Part shown: piece after piece, positions 15,839 to 22,454 of the stretch
Position numbering within the stretch: position 1 is the stretch's first letter
Layout of the letters: each line of letters starts with the position of its first letter
DNA from: Gemmatimonadota bacterium
Lineage (GTDB): Bacteria; Gemmatimonadota; Gemmatimonadetes; Longimicrobiales; Gaopeijiaceae
DNA length: 24,213 bases
Direction of reading: 5' to 3'
NCBI GenBank assembly: GCA_030618065.1
Contig: JAUXEE010000003.1
Coordinates: forward strand, 1 to 24,213
Translations under genes and position numbers: made by a program
Notes under the pieces: generated by a model
What the model saw: the letters and a program-made list of their open reading frames with translations, nothing else
What the model was told of the DNA's origin: nothing
The model's database searches: none

Positions 15839-17801
15839 CCCCTACCCTTCGTACCAAGATTCGAACCGTGTCCCCAGGAGAGAGGGGTGTGAAGGGAGGG
15901 GGATCGGTGCCGACTATCGGCCCATCTTCGTTTAGGAGGACTCGAAAACCATGTGCATGAAGCCGGCGGACGGCCAGCCGAGGAGATAAACCGGAGACGT
16001 CGGGGACCACTGCGCCCGTCTCCGGTTGGGAGATGGTCCGGGGCGTACGGACTGGAAGGGGAGAGGAGAGGTTACTTGAGGCGAATTGAGCCCCCGAAAG
16101 AGGATTTTTCCTCGGCTGCCGCCGGTCGAGGGAAGCCATGGCTCCCCAGTCGATGGGCGCCTGGTGGGCGGCAAGCACCGCCTCCATGGTCGCCCGGGTA
16201 ACTGGAGCGGCTGTCGCGCCACCATAATAGGAGCCCTCTGGCCGATCCAACTTCACGAACACCACCAGTTGGGGATCTTCCGCTGGGAAGAAACAGACGA
16301 ACGAGGCGTAGTGCCCGTCCACATATCCCCCATCTCCATGAGCCCTGGTGGTTCCACTTTTCCCTGCAACGGTGAGGCTGGCAAGCTGAGCTTCAGAGCC
16401 TGTTCCATCCTTCACCACGTTCACCAATACCTGGGAGAGCTCCCGGGCGAGCCCGGCGGGGATGACCTTTCGGACTACCCTTGGCTCAGACCGGAACAGG
16501 GTCCGGCCCTCCGGGTCCCTGAGCTCTTTGACGATCCGCGGCTCCATGAGCTTCCCGCCGTTGGCGAGAGCCCCATAAGCCATGGCCATTTGAATGGGAG
16601 TCACAGAAATCTCGTATCCGATGGCCAGTCGCGATGGAGAGGTTCGAGACCATTTGGAAGGGCGAGGGAGCCTTCCGGACGCTTCCGGTTGGAGATCGAT
16701 ACCGGTCCGGGTACCAAAGCCGAAGTCCCGGAGCATCTGATACTGTTGGGCGGGCGAGAGTCCCTCGGCGACCTTCGCCACACCCACGTTCGAGGAAACC
16801 CGGAGGGCATCCGCCAGCGTCATCATGCCATAGGGGTGGACGTCCCTGAGCAGCCTACCTCCGGCCATCCATCTCCCCTCCTCGCCGTCGACGCTGTCCG
16901 CGAGAGTAGCCACGGAATGGAGGAGGATCGCGGCCACTGTAAAGGGCTTGAGGGTGGATCCAGGCTCGTAGGGCAAATTGATGGCGGAAAGATTCCCGGG
17001 CTTCCCGTCTTGTATGGAAACCAGGGCGAGGATCTCACCGGTGGTGGGATCGGATACGATGAGGTTCCCTCCCCGGGCGCCCGTTTCCTCGATGGCCGCC
17101 GCCAAGGCCTCATGACCGATCTCTTGGATATCCCGATCCAGGGTCAGGGTCACACTCCCTCCAGGAACGGAGGGTTCCACCAGGATGGACTGCCCGGGAA
17201 TGGGATTGTGCCTGCTATCCTGGGCTTCGATCTCCCTTCCGGAGACTCCCCGGAGGTGTTCGTCGAACCCTCCCTCGATACCACCGGTCCCCGACCCACC
17301 CTGAAAGGCCCCCAGGACATCGCTGGCCAAACCGCCATAGTGGAGATGTCGGGTCCATCCCGGCGTCAGGTGGACGCCTCGAATGGGATCGAGGGCCTCC
17401 CGAATCCGAGGAGGGAACCCTCCCTGGATTTCCACCCACGCTTTCTCCGGATCCGAGATGGATCGTATCGTCTTCCGGGAAAGCCCCAGCTCCGAGGCCA
17501 GGACAGCCACATTCGCATCCCGGTTTTCAGGCTGGAGCTCCCCGGGGGCCACGCCCACATGGACCGTCTCATTGCTGGTGGCCAGCGGGTTTCCGTTCCG
17601 GTCCAGGATGGCGCCCCTTCGGCCCGGCACTTCCAAGGCCTGTTGGTGCTGCGCCAGGGCCCTTTCGGCCCAGTATGATCCTTGGAGAATCTGGACACTG
17701 GCCGATCGGGCCACGATGACCAGGCCTCCCGCGAGCCACCCCGCCAGAAGGAGTCGGCGGCGCCACGGGTAACGGATGGGAGAATGTGGAGAGGGGGTCA
17801 T
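15831..17801 (-). CDS. ftsI: Class B penicillin-binding protein FtsI with C-terminal PASTA domain
   Basis: FtsI is the septal transpeptidase that cross-links the strands made by FtsW. The protein has 656 residues: cytoplasmic tail, membrane helix at about 17-36, pedestal domain (RRGAILDRNGNPLA at 61-74), then the transpeptidase domain with STLK (catalytic S282, K285), SSN (336-338) and KSGT (481-484). After a proline-rich, likely disordered linker (about 560-597), a single PASTA domain closes the protein (about 598-652, VVPDVSGLSPRLAVRRL). PASTA domains on division PBPs are best known from Gram-positive PBP2x and SpoVD-type proteins, and E. coli FtsI lacks one. The ATG at 17801 overlaps ftsL (ATGA). 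The transpeptidase active-site motifs are complete, so it should be active. Confidence 0.96.
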   Translation of the reverse strand: MTPSPHSPIRYPWRRRLLLAGWLAGGLVIVARSASVQILQGSYWAERALAQHQQALEVPGRRGAILDRNGNPLATSNETVHVGVAPGELQPENRDANVAVLASELGLSRKTIRSISDPEKAWVEIQGGFPPRIREALDPIRGVHLTPGWTRHLHYGGLASDVLGAFQGGSGTGGIEGGFDEHLRGVSGREIEAQDSRHNPIPGQSILVEPSVPGGSVTLTLDRDIQEIGHEALAAAIEETGARGGNLIVSDPTTGEILALVSIQDGKPGNLSAINLPYEPGSTLKPFTVAAILLHSVATLADSVDGEEGRWMAGGRLLRDVHPYGMMTLADALRVSSNVGVAKVAEGLSPAQQYQMLRDFGFGTRTGIDLQPEASGRLPRPSKWSRTSPSRLAIGYEISVTPIQMAMAYGALANGGKLMEPRIVKELRDPEGRTLFRSEPRVVRKVIPAGLARELSQVLVNVVKDGTGSEAQLASLTVAGKSGTTRAHGDGGYVDGHYASFVCFFPAEDPQLVVFVKLDRPEGSYYGGATAAPVTRATMEAVLAAHQAPIDWGAMASLDRRQPRKNPLSGAQFASSNLSSPLPVRTPRTISQPETGAVVPDVSGLSPRLAVRRLHAHGFRVLLNEDGPIVGTDPPPFTPLSPGDTVRILVRRVGDG

Positions 17802-18082
17802 GATTCTTCCCCCAACAAATACACGATGTCGGAAGAGACGGCCTCCCGCATGCCCAACCGCTCCTCAGCATCCGAGACCACGCGCCCCCGACTCTCCAGC
17901 TGTCGAATCCGGCTCTCCAACTCGTCTTGATCGGCCATTTCCAAAGCACATTCCTGCCGGAGATCCTCGAGCTGCTCCATCATGCCCAGGGCCTCTCCCT
18001 GCCTCCAGGAAACAAGGCTCAGAGAGGCCAAGAAGGCCGCCACGGCCAACGCAACCATGCTAGTGCCCGCCAGTTTCTTCAT
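17798..18082 (-). CDS. ftsL: Cell division protein FtsL-like (membrane helix plus coiled coil)
   Basis: This small bitopic protein of 94 residues sits where ftsL always does, between rsmH and ftsI. It has a membrane helix at about 7-25 and then a periplasmic coiled coil at about 32-68 rich in E, L, R and Q. It ends with RLGMREAVSSDIVYL (75-89), which resembles the tail of FtsL proteins. FtsL pairs with FtsB and FtsQ to activate FtsWI. Sequence conservation in this family is low, so the call rests on size, topology and position. Both neighbours overlap it by ATGA. No separate FtsB is visible in the window. Confidence 0.88.
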   Translation of the reverse strand: MKKLAGTSMVALAVAAFLASLSLVSWRQGEALGMMEQLEDLRQECALEMADQDELESRIRQLESRGRVVSDAEERLGMREAVSSDIVYLLGEES

Positions 18083-19083
18083 GCAGCTTTCCTCCAGGCC
18101 CGCAGGAGGGCGCTCCGGGCCCGTGGGTTCCGGCTGATCTCTTCATCCGTGGGACGGCGGGGCTTACGGAAGAGGGGGGCTCCCATAGCCCTTTGGCGGC
18201 AGCCACACACCGGAAGCCCCGGGGGACACACGCAGTCCAAGCTCCACTCCCGGAAGGATCCCTTCACGATTCGGTCCTCCAGGGAGTGGTAGGAGATCAC
18301 CGCAAGGACCCCGTGGGGGTTCAGGGCGTCCCGGATCCTGGGAAGCGTCTGACTCAGAAGGAGAAGCTCCTGGTTCACTACGATGCGGAGTGCCTGGAAT
18401 ACCCTGGCCATATCCCGGGGTGAGGGTCCGCGCCCCAAAGCCCGAGCCAGGACCGCCACCAGATCGTCACTGGTCTCAAAGGGGCGATCCGCCCGGCGCC
18501 TCACCACCGCCCGGGCAAGACGTCTCGCCCTTGGCTCTTCCCCATACTCCCGGAAGACCCGGGCCAACTCCGCCTCCGGCTCCCGGTTGAGGAAGTCGGC
18601 GGCTGACTCCCCGTCCTCTTCCCCACCCATCCTCATGTCCAGGGGAAGACCCCTCCGGAATGCGAAACCCCTCTGATCCGCATCCAACTGCCAGGAAGAC
18701 ACGCCCAAATCCAGGAGGGCCCCTTCCAACCCCTTCTCTTTCATTCTGGCGTCGTCCATGGCTTCATCGAATCTCATTTCCAGAATGCGGATCCTATCGG
18801 CGAATGGGACCAATCGGCGGCCCGCTCTTTCGACGGCATCCGGATCGCGATCCACCCCCAGGACCCGGCATCGAGGCCAACGACTCAGCATGGCCTCGGC
18901 GTGCCCTCCTCCTCCCAAGGTGCCATCCAGGATGTTCCCGGCTCGGGCCCCCTCCAGAACCCCGAGGACTTCCTCGACCATCACCGGGTCGTGGAAGAGG
19001 CCGCCTCCCTTTTCATCGGGCACGGAGCTCGACCCGCTGGCCCAAAGAGCACGCGGCTCCTGTGGTTCGGGAGCCGCGGTCAT
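18079..19083 (-). CDS. rsmH: 16S rRNA (cytosine1402-N4)-methyltransferase RsmH (MraW)
   Basis: RsmH methylates N4 of C1402 in the decoding centre of 16S rRNA using S-adenosylmethionine. The protein has 334 residues. The methyltransferase core shows HDPVMVEEVL (31-40), ILDGTLGGGGHAEA (51-64, SAM loop), GVDRDPDA (76-83), LLDLGVSSWQLD (123-134), RIVVNQEL (233-240), and ISYHSLEDR (263-271). The family C-terminal NPRARSA is at 319-325. About 30 extra residues come before the conserved HxPVM start, so a later start is possible, but the ATG at 19083 overlaps the mraZ stop (ATGA). A cluster of four cysteines (C284, C286, C293, C295) lies near the C-terminus and could bind a metal. Confidence 0.96.
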   Translation of the reverse strand: MTAAPEPQEPRALWASGSSSVPDEKGGGLFHDPVMVEEVLGVLEGARAGNILDGTLGGGGHAEAMLSRWPRCRVLGVDRDPDAVERAGRRLVPFADRIRILEMRFDEAMDDARMKEKGLEGALLDLGVSSWQLDADQRGFAFRRGLPLDMRMGGEEDGESAADFLNREPEAELARVFREYGEEPRARRLARAVVRRRADRPFETSDDLVAVLARALGRGPSPRDMARVFQALRIVVNQELLLLSQTLPRIRDALNPHGVLAVISYHSLEDRIVKGSFREWSLDCVCPPGLPVCGCRQRAMGAPLFRKPRRPTDEEISRNPRARSALLRAWRKAA

Positions 19084-19511
19084 CCGAAGATCTGGTGGCG
19101 GAAGCGCTGAGAATCTTCCGCCCTCTCGTGGATGGCCTTTTGGAACTCTTCCGGATCCCAGATCTCGATCCGATCGATGACCCCGCTCAAGGCCACGGTT
19201 CCCTGAAGAGAAGCGGCTTCCTGGAGCCAGGCGGGAATGAGGATACGACCCTGTTTATCGGGAGAGACCTCCACCGCGTTGGCGGTAATTTCTCTCACGT
19301 AATTCCAGGCGGAGGGATCGGCTCGGCGGTAATCCAGGAGTCGCTCCTGGACCTCGGCCCAGACATCCTCGGGGAAGAGGGTCAGGTACGGCTTTTCCCA
19401 CTGGAGGAGGATGAACCGCTCTCCCCCCGCCTCTTTTCGGAAGGCGGCAGGAAGGGAGACTCGTCCCTTTTCGTCCATCTGGAAGTCGTACCGACCGAGA
19501 AATCCGCTCAC
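19080..19511 (-). CDS. mraZ: Transcriptional regulator MraZ
   Basis: MraZ is a ring-forming DNA-binding protein that regulates its own dcw operon. The protein has 143 residues with two SpoVT-AbrB-like halves. The first DNA-binding motif is DEKGRVSLP (13-21) and the second DKQGRILIP (85-93), the classic DxKGR pair. The start is a GTG at 19511, giving the usual N-terminus (FLGRY at 4-8). I see no proper Shine-Dalgarno, and the bases just upstream (CCACCAAG) belong to the last GTGG box of the putative operator. As first gene of the operon, preceded by 332 bases, it should be the regulatory entry point. The stop overlaps rsmH (ATGA). Confidence 0.97.
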   Translation of the reverse strand: MSGFLGRYDFQMDEKGRVSLPAAFRKEAGGERFILLQWEKPYLTLFPEDVWAEVQERLLDYRRADPSAWNYVREITANAVEVSPDKQGRILIPAWLQEAASLQGTVALSGVIDRIEIWDPEEFQKAIHERAEDSQRFRHQIFG

Positions 19512-19515
19512 CTTG

Positions 19516-19549
19516 GTGGCACTCAGTGGGTAAAAGTGGTATAAAGTGG
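19516..19549 (+). promoter_or_regulatory. Putative MraZ operator: four GTGG boxes with 10-bp period
   Basis: On the plus strand GTGG occurs at 19516, 19526, 19536 and 19546, exactly 10 bp apart, with AAAGTGGT context in two of them. Known MraZ sites are direct repeats of a TGGG- or AAAGTG-type box at 10-bp spacing before mraZ (established for E. coli and Mycoplasma as I recall). The boxes lie between the predicted promoter and the mraZ start, so bound MraZ would block early transcription or translation. Here the boxes read on the strand opposite to the gene, and the one nearest the start is the weakest in flanking match. Confidence 0.75.
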
Positions 19550-19560
19550 TGCTTCAAGGC

Positions 19561-19601
19561 AAAATAGGGGGTCCGGAAGAGGAGCGCAAGAGCTTTTTTT
19601 T
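19561..19601 (-). promoter_or_regulatory. Predicted mraZ (dcw operon) promoter with upstream A-tract
   Basis: On the reverse strand TTGCGC (19584-19589) is followed by a 17-base spacer and TATTTT (19561-19566), a good sigma-70-like pair. Four bases upstream of the -35 is a run of eight A (19594-19601), which resembles an UP element. Transcription would begin near 19553-19555, just before the GTGG boxes. A second, weaker candidate lies further upstream on the same strand (CTGAAA, 17 bases, TAAAAT). Neither is proven. Confidence 0.5.
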
Positions 19602-19784
19602 GGAATTCTTTCTACGCGAACCCAGGAAGGGTGAGGTAGGTCCCCGGTGCATTTCCCCTTATTTTACTGGGGGTTCGGGGTGGTTTCAGCTTGGAGACAG
19701 CTGGTGTGTTCGGTTTATATTCGGGAAATTTTACCCTGCCCCACTTCTCCCCACTGGCCGGATTCTTGGGTCAGGCACACGAAA

Positions 19785-19814
19785 CGGCGCCGTTGGGACT
19801 CCCCAACGACGCCG
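19785..19814 (-). terminator. Strong hairpin after the TPR gene, likely terminator
   Basis: Arms 19785-19797 and 19802-19814 pair over 13 positions with one C/A mismatch around a 4-base loop. Read in the gene's direction the hairpin starts 30 bases after the TPR stop and is followed by only TTTC, so U-tract support is weak. On the plus strand it is followed by T5. It separates the TPR unit from the dcw operon, though some readthrough is likely if the short U-run is all there is. Confidence 0.5.
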
Positions 19815-19843
19815 CATTTTTCCGGGAGAAGATACTGGCGGAA

Positions 19844-21571
19844 CTAACGACCTCGCCTGATGATGGCGTCCTGAATCTCGATGAAAGTGTTCGTGGCGCT
19901 GAGCAGGTCCTGCCGATTTTTCTCCAGGTTGTTCCTTTGGGCGTAATCCCCACAGCTCTGGATCAGTCTCAGCGCCTCTCGGAACCGAGGTAGCGTCGCC
20001 TGGGCCGTCTCCAGGGTCTGTGGCTCCTGCTGCGCAGAAGAAGCCTTGAAGAGGGAGTACCCCAGCCAGAAGTCCAGCTTCTGAGCGGTGAGATCGGAAA
20101 CGTCGAACCCTCTGGACAGGCGGAGGACCCGGATTCCGTAGCCCCAATCCTCGACCTGGACCCCATTTTGGTAGGCATTGGCAAAGACCATGTCCGCGAC
20201 GCGGTCAACAGATTGCTCGCCCCGCTCCACAGCCTCCTCGAATACCGGGATCGCCTCATCGACCCGTCCATCCTCCAGAAGCCAATTCCCCTGGCGGACG
20301 GACACGTTGGGATATTCGGAGTCCAGTTCCTTCACCCGTTCGAGGGCGGCGATGGCGTCGTCGATGAGATCAGCCCTATGGAGGGCATCGGCGTAGATGG
20401 ACCAGATGGCGGCCTCGTCGCCATGGGTTTCCAGGATCCGGGCGCCCAGATCCACCCCCTCCTGGTACTCACCGAGGTTGATATGGGCCACCACCATGTT
20501 CCGGAGGAGGGCCATGTCCATGTCGGCCCCCTGGATGGCATAGACCTTATTGTAGGAGTCCAGCGCTTTCCGGAAGAGCTCCACAGCCTCCGCCGGCATC
20601 TCTTCCTGGCCTTGTTTGATCTCGGCACCGGCCGTGAAGGCAAACCCCCCGTGTTGTTTCAGGAGGTCCGGATTCTCCGGGTCGACCTCGAGGCCCGTCT
20701 CGATGAACTGCATGGCGCCCAGCGGATCCCCAGCCGTAGCCAGATCGTAGGCCACACTCATACGTACAGCGGCGTTGGCGGGATTCAACTGTAGGTACTG
20801 CTCGTAGTACCCCCGGGCATCTTCATCCTGGCCCATCTGGGCAGAGATATACCCAGCGTTCTGCATCGCGGCCTCATGAAGAGGATCCAACTCGAGAACC
20901 CGGAGGAACTCGGCCAGGGCTTCATCGAGCCGATCCAGGTTCTTATACACCATGGCCCGGGTGTAGCGGGCGTTCACGGAGCCCGGATTCAGTTCGATGG
21001 CCCGGCCACAATTGGTGAGGGCATCGTCCCACTGGCTGCTGGAAGCATAGTCCCCACAGAACTGGGAGAAGGCGGCCTGGTCGGACTGTCTCTGCAGGGC
21101 CTGGTAGATATGATCGGCGGCCTCGCGCTGTCCCCGCTCGGGTACGGTGATCGGATCGACGGGAAATTCCTCCCCGGTAGAGTCGATGAACTTCGTCTCC
21201 ACACGGTAGTTCTCTCCGTCGGGAGTGTAGTTGCCGCAGAAAACGACTTGCGCGTTGATGAGCCCCGCCAATTGCCGGGCGCGGGTGCAATCCAGATCCT
21301 TCTTGTCCACATCGTACTGCTTGAGAGCATCTTTCAGCTCCTTTTCGTCGATGGGGACATGTCGATCCATCTGGTTGATGAGATCTCTGAGCTGGTCGGC
21401 CAAGCGCTCGCCGAATTTCCTATCGGCGCCGTTAAGCCCCTGAATCTCCGGAACCATGACCCGAAATCGGGCAGATGCTTCCTGGCCTGAAAGAGCCTGG
21501 GGATGGAATGGGATGGCCGCGAGGCTAACCGTGACCAAGGCCAAGAGCCCGAGCCGGAACCGTCCGTTCAT
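19844..21571 (-). CDS. Secreted tetratricopeptide-repeat protein, function unknown
   Basis: I do not recognise a named family. The protein has 575 residues. It starts with a signal peptide (basic NGRFR, hydrophobic 7-20, likely cleaved near 26-31), so it should be periplasmic. Residues about 35-145 form an alpha/beta domain (FRVMVPEIQG, KFGERLADQLRDLI, NAQVVFCGNY) that recalls the nucleotide-free CsgG/LpoB/TolB-N type fold, but this is only a resemblance. From about 165 to 455 there are several TPR-like helix pairs, for example AIELNPGSVNARYTRAMVY, VLELDPLHEAAMQNAGY and YLQLNPANAAVRMSVAY. Five cysteines (95, 112, 172, 188, 540) are present, three followed by G-D/N-Y. It has a Shine-Dalgarno GGGAGAAGG before the ATG. 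It precedes the dcw operon but is probably a separate transcription unit. Confidence 0.85.
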   Translation of the reverse strand: MNGRFRLGLLALVTVSLAAIPFHPQALSGQEASARFRVMVPEIQGLNGADRKFGERLADQLRDLINQMDRHVPIDEKELKDALKQYDVDKKDLDCTRARQLAGLINAQVVFCGNYTPDGENYRVETKFIDSTGEEFPVDPITVPERGQREAADHIYQALQRQSDQAAFSQFCGDYASSSQWDDALTNCGRAIELNPGSVNARYTRAMVYKNLDRLDEALAEFLRVLELDPLHEAAMQNAGYISAQMGQDEDARGYYEQYLQLNPANAAVRMSVAYDLATAGDPLGAMQFIETGLEVDPENPDLLKQHGGFAFTAGAEIKQGQEEMPAEAVELFRKALDSYNKVYAIQGADMDMALLRNMVVAHINLGEYQEGVDLGARILETHGDEAAIWSIYADALHRADLIDDAIAALERVKELDSEYPNVSVRQGNWLLEDGRVDEAIPVFEEAVERGEQSVDRVADMVFANAYQNGVQVEDWGYGIRVLRLSRGFDVSDLTAQKLDFWLGYSLFKASSAQQEPQTLETAQATLPRFREALRLIQSCGDYAQRNNLEKNRQDLLSATNTFIEIQDAIIRRGR

Positions 21572-21672
21572 TGTACCTTCTCCCTGGAATTAGTCCGACA
21601 AAACACAACCGAGGGAAGCCGCTCAGTCAACGCGGGCAGAACGGAGGACCACCATGATCCCCCAAGGAAGGT

Positions 21673-21702
21673 GAGTGGCCCCCCCCGGAAACCGGCACAC
21701 TC
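21673..21702 (-). other. Imperfect stem-loop in TPR gene leader
   Basis: GAGTG at 21673-21677 pairs with CACTC at 21698-21702, followed inward by GCC/GGC across a one-base bulge and a CCGG-AAA-CCGG inner element. It lies about 100 bases before the TPR start codon, inside the predicted 5' leader. No known riboswitch class is recognised. It may be a chance fold in GC-rich DNA. Confidence 0.3.
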
Positions 21703-21722
21703 CCTTCAGGAATTCTAGAAAA

Positions 21723-21750
21723 TCTATACGGAGGCAGGAGTTAAGGTCAA
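21723..21750 (-). promoter_or_regulatory. Predicted promoter of the TPR gene
   Basis: The reverse strand reads TTGACC (21745-21750), 16 bases, then TATAGA (21723-21728), the closest sigma-70-type match in the window. Transcription would start near 21716, leaving a leader of about 145 bases before the ATG at 21571. A TTGACT at 21626-21631 has no good -10 partner. Confidence 0.5.
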
Positions 21751-21880
21751 CCGTGATCCGGAAAAAACCGCCTTCGCCACCACCCCACAGGGAAGAACCC
21801 AGAGACACATACTCCGAAACCTCACCTACTATTACAAAATACGTAGCATAAGGATCCCTGTTCCGACATCCCTTCCGGCC

Positions 21881-22324
21881 CTATTCCTTCTCCTCACCAG
21901 CTCCCCTCAGACCCTCCCAAGCCTCCAGGGCAGCCCTGACCTCGGGGGGAATCCTCTTGGATTTGCCCGCCTCGTAGTCGAACATGACCATGGTCGTCTC
22001 CCCGGACAGGAGTTCCTTTCCGTCCTCTCCCAAGGCCAGGTACTCCATCTCAAAGTGCTTGTTTCCCAGGACAGACACTCGGACGCCTACCTTCATGCGG
22101 AGGGGGTAAAGAACCCTCTGGTGGTATCGGACCCGGACTTCCGCCAAGATGAAGTCGATTTCGTCCAACTCCCACCGGCCCACCACTTCCTTCCAGAACT
22201 CCGCACGGGCCTCTTCGAAGTACACGAGGGCAAGGGAGTGGTGAGCGTGCCCCCCCACATCGATGTCTCTGAACCGGACATGAACCGGGTGCCAGAAAGT
22301 GAACTCGGACGGGTCGGGCCGCAT
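21881..22324 (-). CDS. YbgC/4HBT-type hotdog-fold acyl-CoA thioesterase
   Basis: This is probably an acyl-CoA thioesterase of the 4-hydroxybenzoyl-CoA thioesterase (YbgC-like) group. The protein has 147 residues, the usual size. The N-terminal VRFRDIDVGGHAHHS (16-30) matches the family pattern where the second D of DxDxxG (D22) is the catalytic residue, followed by YFEEAR (35-40) on the hotdog helix and repeated beta strands with RVRYHQRVLYPLRM and EMEYLAL. The ATG at 22324 has CAGGAG 7 bases upstream. The C-terminal tail is charged and not conserved. The substrate cannot be read from sequence. Some relatives sit near the Tol-Pal genes, but there are none here. It is flanked by a terminator on its upstream side, so it probably has its own promoter. 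Confidence 0.82.
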   Translation of the reverse strand: MRPDPSEFTFWHPVHVRFRDIDVGGHAHHSLALVYFEEARAEFWKEVVGRWELDEIDFILAEVRVRYHQRVLYPLRMKVGVRVSVLGNKHFEMEYLALGEDGKELLSGETTMVMFDYEAGKSKRIPPEVRAALEAWEGLRGAGEEKE

Positions 22325-22399
22325 GGATGGGCTCCTGAGGTTCCGGTTTCTCCAAGGCGAAGCGAGTCGTCAAGAAGTTTGGCATTTTCCTTCCACAGG

Positions 22400-22424
22400 A
22401 AAAGGGGGGCCCGGCGGGCCCCCC
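22400..22424 (-). terminator. Intrinsic terminator after the DTGSG repeat protein gene
   Basis: On the reverse strand a perfect 9-bp GC stem (22416-22424 with 22404-22412, loop of 3) is followed by TTTT (22400-22403). It begins about 30 bases after the stop at 22455 and before the thioesterase start. This is the clearest terminator in the window. Confidence 0.8.
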
Positions 22425-22454
22425 CTCGTTCCACTTGCGCGGAGCCTCCTTGGA

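Larger units (their letters stand above)
19512..19843 (-). other. Intergenic region between TPR gene and mraZ
   Basis: This 332-bp gap holds no convincing coding frame. Its AT-rich patches (near 19590-19610, 19655-19665 and 19715-19735) contrast with the GC-rich genes. From upstream to downstream on the reverse strand it contains the hairpin at 19785-19814, a stretch with nothing I can name (about 19605-19780, apart from a weak promoter candidate), the predicted mraZ promoter, and the GTGG box array. Confidence 0.7.
21572..21880 (-). other. Intergenic region carrying the leader of the TPR gene
   Basis: This 309-bp gap between the thioesterase stop and the TPR start has no credible coding frame. 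On the reverse strand it contains a promoter (21723-21750), a roughly 145-base leader, and an imperfect stem-loop at 21673-21702. The stretch 21760-21880 shows a T6 run after a GC-rich patch but no matching inverted repeat, so I cannot assign a terminator for the thioesterase gene. Confidence 0.65.

Noticed and set aside
16086..17678. 530-codon plus-strand open frame opposite ftsI
   Set aside because: Antisense to a gene with all PBP active-site motifs, and the translation has no recognisable features.
21623..21808. 61-codon minus-strand frame in the gap before the TPR gene
   Set aside because: It overlaps the predicted promoter, has no recognisable domain and its start is not supported by a ribosome binding site I can see.
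22368..22373. TTGACG as -35 of the thioesterase promoter
   Set aside because: No acceptable -10 occurs at 15-19 bases downstream on the reverse strand, so I did not list it as a promoter.
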